Shown: piece by piece, positions 59,850-64,000 of the stretch | Layout: the number at the start of each line of letters is the position of its first letter | Position numbering within the stretch: position 1 is the stretch's first letter | The notes under the pieces: generated by a model | The model's database searches: none | The model's input: only the letters and a program-made list of their open reading frames with translations | Told to the model about the DNA's origin: nothing | From: Verrucomicrobiota bacterium | GTDB lineage: Bacteria > Verrucomicrobiota > Verrucomicrobiae > Limisphaerales > UBA11358 | Direction of reading: 5' to 3' | NCBI GenBank assembly: GCA_014860005.1 | Contig: JACZKP010000209.1 | Location: 1-64,000, forward strand | Length of the DNA: 64,000 bases | Position numbers and translations under genes: made by a program

Positions 59850-61342
59850 GGCGCGTCCTCCTTCCGCCAGCGGAAGCCGGTGGCCGTGAAGCGGGACCGC
59901 GACTCCGCGGAGCTTAACGCGGCGATCAATCGTTCCATGAGCCGGGGATACACCGTTTGCTGATGAATGGCCACGGGCTGGATGGCGGTGGCGCCCGACA
60001 GTTCGATCACTTGCACCGCAATTTTGTCACCCGCCGCCACCGTGTTGGCTTCATAGACAATCACGGCGTCAAGCCCGCCGGCCCGCAATTGATTCACCAG
60101 CAGATCCGCGGTCGGGGTTTGCACGACAACGTTGGCCATGAGCGCCTCGTAAAGACCGTGCTGCCGCAACAGTCGGGCGGTAAGTGAACCGAGTGCGCTT
60201 TGCTGTTCGTTGGCCACGCCAAGCTTCAAGCTGGCTTGGGTGAGCGAACGCAGATCGTGCAAACCGCGCGGATTGCCGGGCGGCGTGGCGATGACCATGC
60301 GGGTTTCCGCCAACTCCAGCGCGGCGCCGAATTCATCACCCACAGTGCGCATGAAGGACACGTCGCATGCGAAGTAACCGTCGGGCTTCTGGCCGGCACG
60401 AATCTGCGCCGTGAGAATGCCGCAACCATTGTAAATGCGGTTGATGCGCACACCTTCGCGGTTCTCGAAGTCCCGCAGCGTTTCCTCGATGGCCACCCGG
60501 TTCACGCCGCCACTGAACAACACCAGTTCCGGCGTCTCGCTCCAGCGGTCGCCCGGAACGGGAACGAACCCTTCGCGCTCGAAGTGCCGCAAACCACGTT
60601 CGGGTGCGCCGAGAAAGCGCGCCAAACGCAGTGCCGCCGCCGGCTGGCGACACGAACGCAGGACGCCCACACCCACTTCGGAGCCCACCGAACCAAAAGC
60701 ATCGCTGGCGACCGCCTCAAGCTCCGGGTATTGGCGGACGGTGACATCCCAGACGATCACCGCATCGGCGCTGCCCAGCTTCACATCGTTGGCAAGATCA
60801 TTGACCGTTGGTTTGTAGGCCCGGGCGTGCGCAGCCAGCGCATCCCATCGGCGGCCCGACGCCAAGGCGCGACGGGCGACCTGGCCCACCGCGGCTGCGT
60901 CAGCATTGGGCAACACTAACCGCACGTCTGGTCGCAAAAGATCTTCAAGGGAGTGAATGGCTTTCGGATTGCCCCGCGCCACGGCAATCACCGGGGTCAT
61001 GCGCGCCAGCGGTATGATTTCGGCCACCAAGTCCGCCGCGCGGGCCTGATCGAGGATCAAGTGATCGGCCGCAATGAACAAATCGCCGACGGCGGAAACC
61101 TTGATGTTGGCCAGCAGAGTGCCAGAACCCCCGTACTGCAACTGCACCCGGGCGCCCGTGGCAGCCTCGAACTCACGAACCGCAGGCTCCACGGCGGATT
61201 TCAGACCCGCGGCGCAGTACACGAGCAGCGGCTCCGCGGCGCTGCCCGTTCCCTGCCGCGAAGCGGAGTTCCACACCAACAGTCCGCTGAGACCGATGAG
61301 CAGTAGCAGCGAAGCGAGGACAGTGACGCGGGCTGAATTCAT
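59846..61342 (-). CDS. Tandem double-domain ModA-like oxyanion-binding protein
   Basis: The 498-residue exported protein carries a membrane anchor or signal (residues 5-24) and two consecutive type-II periplasmic binding domains, about 38-260 and 272-495. Each begins with the ModA pattern: LVYCAAGLKSAVEPAVREFE...QYGGSG and LVLFSGGVNRVAIEETLRDFE...IYNGCG (each abbreviated). Single-domain ModA proteins are about 230-260 residues. Two domains in one chain could bind two ligands or tether one domain to the permease. Ligand (molybdate, tungstate or another oxyanion) is undetermined. It is the first gene of the coupled operon. Confidence 0.85.
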   Translation of the reverse strand: MNSARVTVLASLLLLIGLSGLLVWNSASRQGTGSAAEPLLVYCAAGLKSAVEPAVREFEAATGARVQLQYGGSGTLLANIKVSAVGDLFIAADHLILDQARAADLVAEIIPLARMTPVIAVARGNPKAIHSLEDLLRPDVRLVLPNADAAAVGQVARRALASGRRWDALAAHARAYKPTVNDLANDVKLGSADAVIVWDVTVRQYPELEAVASDAFGSVGSEVGVGVLRSCRQPAAALRLARFLGAPERGLRHFEREGFVPVPGDRWSETPELVLFSGGVNRVAIEETLRDFENREGVRINRIYNGCGILTAQIRAGQKPDGYFACDVSFMRTVGDEFGAALELAETRMVIATPPGNPRGLHDLRSLTQASLKLGVANEQQSALGSLTARLLRQHGLYEALMANVVVQTPTADLLVNQLRAGGLDAVIVYEANTVAAGDKIAVQVIELSGATAIQPVAIHQQTVYPRLMERLIAALSSAESRSRFTATGFRWRKEDAP

Positions 61343-61426
61343 GCCACCACAACGGGACGACGCTGGGTTACGAGTTCCATTTCAATCCATAGTACCAATC
61401 AGGGTGAAGCGAGGCACGAAATTTGA

Positions 61427-62569
61427 TCAAGTCCGGTTTCCCAAAGTCACGCCCATTTCGCCAAGTACTCCTTCGATGGCGTGGACCAGTTGCTTCATCT
61501 CCGTCGGAAAGAGGCGGCCAATGTTGCCGATCCGAAACGTGTCCACTTGCGTGAGCTTGCCGGGATAAATGATGAAGCCCCGTTCACTCAGCTTGCGGTA
61601 AAAAGTGCTGAAGTCGAATCCCACCGCCGGATAACGGAACGCCGTGATGATGTGGCTCTGCACCGTGGTATCGAGAAAGAGCCGGAAGCCCAGTCGCTTC
61701 ATGCCGGCGAGCAGCGTTTCGTGATTGCGCCGATAACGTTCACTGCGCGCGGCCACGCCGCCTTCGGCTTCCAGTTCTCGAAGCGCCTGATCGAACGCGA
61801 GGATCACGTGCGTTGGAGGCGTGTAACGGAACTGGCCGCTCTTCTCGAATCCTTTGAGCTGGCCCAACAAATCGAGGCTGAGGCTGCGCGCCCATCCTTC
61901 GGTGGCCAGCAACCGCGTGCGACGAGCGAAGATGAAGGAGAATCCCGGCACACCCTCGATGCACTTGTTCGATGAAGAGACGAGGTAATCCGTATGGCAC
62001 GCCTCGAAGTCAATCGGCATCCCGCCAAAGCTGCTCATCGCGTCCACCACATAAACTTTGCCGTGGCGCTTCGCCACCTGGCCAAGGGCTTCGATGGGAT
62101 TCAGAATGCCAGTCGTGGTTTCGCAATGGACGACGGCCACATGCGTCACGGCGGGAACGGTTTTAAGACAAAGCTCAAGCGCGGTTGGATCGCCGGGTGC
62201 GTCTTCGGGCGTGCGCAGGACGACGTGATCAATCTTAGCCTGCTTGAGCATAAGCACGATGCGGTCGCCGTACGCGCCGTTGGTGAGCACCGCCACTTTG
62301 CCGTCCGGCGGGACGCACGATTGAAAGATCGCTTCGACGCCGAACGTGCCGCTGCCCTGGAGCAACACGACCTCCCAGCCGGACTCGCGCGAGACGCCGG
62401 CTAGTTCGAGCAATCGTTCGCGCACACTGGCGACGAGTTCATTGAATTCGAAATGCCACGAGCCGGCATCGTGGAGCATGGCCTGCTTGACACTCAGGCT
62501 CGTCGTGAGCGGACCCGGTGTGAAGAGCAGTTTGTCGCGGGCGGAAGGGAGGTTGGGTTCAACATTCAT
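61427..62569 (-). CDS. phnW: 2-aminoethylphosphonate--pyruvate transaminase
   Basis: The 380-residue class-V PLP aminotransferase transfers the amino group of 2-aminoethylphosphonate to pyruvate, giving phosphonoacetaldehyde and alanine. KLLFTPGPLTTSLSVKQAML, LLQGSGTFGVEA, VHCETTTGILNPI, VVDAMSSFGG and the PLP lysine in SSSNKCIEGVPGFSF are diagnostic. No phnX, phnA or phnY follows, so the next step must be encoded elsewhere. An OPA-type transporter gene precedes it by 43 bp. Confidence 0.9.
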   Translation of the reverse strand: MNVEPNLPSARDKLLFTPGPLTTSLSVKQAMLHDAGSWHFEFNELVASVRERLLELAGVSRESGWEVVLLQGSGTFGVEAIFQSCVPPDGKVAVLTNGAYGDRIVLMLKQAKIDHVVLRTPEDAPGDPTALELCLKTVPAVTHVAVVHCETTTGILNPIEALGQVAKRHGKVYVVDAMSSFGGMPIDFEACHTDYLVSSSNKCIEGVPGFSFIFARRTRLLATEGWARSLSLDLLGQLKGFEKSGQFRYTPPTHVILAFDQALRELEAEGGVAARSERYRRNHETLLAGMKRLGFRLFLDTTVQSHIITAFRYPAVGFDFSTFYRKLSERGFIIYPGKLTQVDTFRIGNIGRLFPTEMKQLVHAIEGVLGEMGVTLGNRT

Positions 62570-62612
62570 AAGGGATCAATCATGCAGCGCAGAATTCCTT
62601 CACCATCGTGAT

Positions 62613-63917
62613 TCATTTGGTCAATGCTGGTGGCTCATCCGGGGCCGGTCGCCGGCCGAATCTCAAGGGCCAGCCATACAGAAAGAGACACAACACAGCC
62701 GACATCAAGGCCAGACCGGCCAGACAGTCGAAGCCGAGCCGGTAGCCGCCCAGGTCCAGAATCCGGCCGAACTGCTGGCCGGCCAGAATCGCGGCCAGAT
62801 AACCCACGCCATCCACCAGGCCCGCCACGGTGGCAACATATTCCTTACCCCGGATTTCCACCGCCAATACGCCGGCGAGAAGACTGTAGGGGCCGTAGGC
62901 CAGGAAACCAATGGCGCCGACGCCTGCCGTTGCCAGCCACATGCTACGCGTCGCCAGCGCCGGCAGAAGAAAAATACATCCGGCGAGGGCTGTGAGAATG
63001 GCGAAAAGCAGCCAGGTGCGCGTCAGGGGGCCAATGCGGCCAAACACCCAACCCAGGAGCACAATGCCGACCGCGCCGAACGCATCGAACGGCGTCGAGA
63101 GAAAGGCAGCAATCCGGCTGGACATCTCGTCCCCGCCAGTTGTCTTGAAAAAGTCCACCGTCCAGGTGTTGAAGGTTTCGCGCAGCAACGTCAGCGTGAA
63201 ACTCAGCGCGCAAACGATCCAAAAACGACGGATCAACAACAACTCCACAATATGGCGGAACTGGAATCCGTTGCGTTTATCTCCACTGGCCGAGGGTTTT
63301 GCCGCACCGGGTGCCGTGCCGCGCGGCAATACGAACCAGCACAACAGAAATATCGCCGCGAGCACAATGGAGGGGCCGCTCATGACCCAGCGCCAGTCGT
63401 TGCCGCTCCAATCCGCGATGACGCCCGCCAGCAAGGTGGCGCACACGCCGCCAAACACGAAGCCCAGCGAGAGCACGCCCATGCTCAACGCCATCAACCG
63501 GCCCGGAAACCAATCGGGCACTTGTTTGACCATGCCGCCCCAACCTGCCGAGCCGGCCAGCCGGTTTAGACTGTAAATCAGCGTCAGCATTGGCAGCGTA
63601 CTCACCAGGCCACCGAATGCGCCGAACACCGCCACCGCCAGCAGCGCCAGCAGAAAGGAAATCCGGCCCCCGATGCGGTCAATGAACGGGCCGAATGCAA
63701 ATTTCCCGATCATGTAAGCAATGGTGCTGTAGCTGGCCACCATCCCGATCTGCTCCTTGGTCAAACCAAACGCCTCGCGGATCAGCGGATTGGCGACGGC
63801 GAAGTTCTTTCGGCAAAGGTAAATCCCGATGTATCCCAGCACCAGGACGCCAAGCAGGACCCACGCGCGCGAGGGCTTCATCGAAGATTCGCTCTGCGCC
63901 GTCTCCTGATTGCTCAC
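62613..63917 (-). CDS. OPA-family (GlpT/UhpT-like) MFS transporter
   Basis: The 434-residue transporter has 12 predicted membrane segments. YIGIYLCRKNFAVANPLI at TM1, FGPFIDRIGGR in loop 2-3 and GGMVKQVPDWFPGRLMALSMG resemble the organophosphate:phosphate antiporters. The GTG start overlaps the upstream gene stop as GTGA. Next to phnW, a phosphonate or phosphate-ester substrate is likely but inferred. Confidence 0.85.
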   Translation of the reverse strand: MSNQETAQSESSMKPSRAWVLLGVLVLGYIGIYLCRKNFAVANPLIREAFGLTKEQIGMVASYSTIAYMIGKFAFGPFIDRIGGRISFLLALLAVAVFGAFGGLVSTLPMLTLIYSLNRLAGSAGWGGMVKQVPDWFPGRLMALSMGVLSLGFVFGGVCATLLAGVIADWSGNDWRWVMSGPSIVLAAIFLLCWFVLPRGTAPGAAKPSASGDKRNGFQFRHIVELLLIRRFWIVCALSFTLTLLRETFNTWTVDFFKTTGGDEMSSRIAAFLSTPFDAFGAVGIVLLGWVFGRIGPLTRTWLLFAILTALAGCIFLLPALATRSMWLATAGVGAIGFLAYGPYSLLAGVLAVEIRGKEYVATVAGLVDGVGYLAAILAGQQFGRILDLGGYRLGFDCLAGLALMSAVLCLFLYGWPLRFGRRPAPDEPPALTK

Positions 63918-64000
63918 ACGTTGCGGCCTTTCACTTCATGGAGGGCGGTTTCCAGTCTCGTCCACGCCTGGTCAAGTTCTTCTTCAGTGATGTTCAACGG
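63914..64000 (-). CDS. 3' end of a further gene, cut by the window edge
   Basis: Only the last 28 codons are present, ending LNITEEELDQAWTRLETALHEV plus six residues (abbreviated: NITEEELDQAWTRL). Such a helical end fits a class-III PLP aminotransferase, which would match the neighbouring phnW, but other families end similarly. The stop overlaps the transporter start, so it belongs to the same operon. Confidence 0.5.
   Translation of the reverse strand, partial: PLNITEEELDQAWTRLETALHEVKGRNV

Noticed and set aside
1..64000. tRNA, rRNA, riboswitch or prophage genes
   Set aside because: I found no cloverleaf, rRNA-like stretch, integrase, transposase or phage structural gene that I could support by reading.

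Overview
The window is about 60% GC, gene-dense and free of rRNA or tRNA genes that I can recognise. It reads like a chromosomal segment of a Verrucomicrobiota bacterium, probably a Limisphaerales/Pedosphaera-type lineage. That placement is an inference from three things: a division and cell wall (dcw) cluster ending in ftsQ-ftsA-ftsZ with a divergent FtsZ, many secreted carbohydrate-active or PQQ-propeller proteins, and numerous short palindromic repeats scattered between and even inside genes.

Layout. 1-2.3 kb: a lipoprotein gene facing a secreted Gfo/Idh/MocA oxidoreductase. 2.5-8.6 kb (+): lysine 6-aminotransferase, aminoadipate-semialdehyde dehydrogenase, a VOC-like putative metalloenzyme and an ATP-cone/uridine-kinase-like fusion; the first three probably carry lysine to and beyond 2-aminoadipate. 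8.6-13.7 kb: GH16 glycosidase, an ArsB-like permease broken by an in-frame UGA, a DUF6498-like membrane protein, an iron-type alcohol dehydrogenase, a small monooxygenase and a lipoprotein. 13.7-18.7 kb (-): gltS, gltP and gamma-glutamyltranspeptidase, a glutathione/glutamate scavenging set. 18.9-23.3 kb: a BPL_N amidotransferase-like protein, a DapB-like dehydrogenase, a large palindromic repeat, a lipoprotein and a GH51 arabinofuranosidase.

23.6-40.8 kb (-) is the dcw cluster: mraZ, an uncharacterised gene, rsmH, ftsL, ftsI, a 75-codon ORF, a SIMPL-domain gene, murF, mraY, a LysM gene, ftsW, murG, murB, ddl, ftsQ, ftsA, ftsZ. The ligases murC, murD and murE are absent, and unusual genes or a long gap sit where murE and murD usually lie. 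Divergent from mraZ are queA and a RibD-C reductase. 43-48.5 kb (-): ceramidase-like hydrolase, CocE/NonD hydrolase, a Sel1-repeat/trypsin-like protease fusion and a small unknown protein. 48.5-50.2 kb is a repeat island that holds a MazEF-type toxin-antitoxin pair flanked by two 104-bp palindromic repeats.

50.2-61.3 kb (-) is a tightly coupled nine-gene operon: a double-domain ModA, ModB, ModC, a ThiF/MoeB-like protein, a bitopic membrane protein, an FtsX-like permease, a LolD-like ATPase and two secreted beta-propeller proteins, one with LamG and Rossmann-like domains. Nearly every junction is a 4-nt ATGA overlap. This is my best candidate for an undescribed system. The right edge (61.4-64 kb, -) carries phnW, an OPA-family MFS transporter and the 3' end of a further gene.
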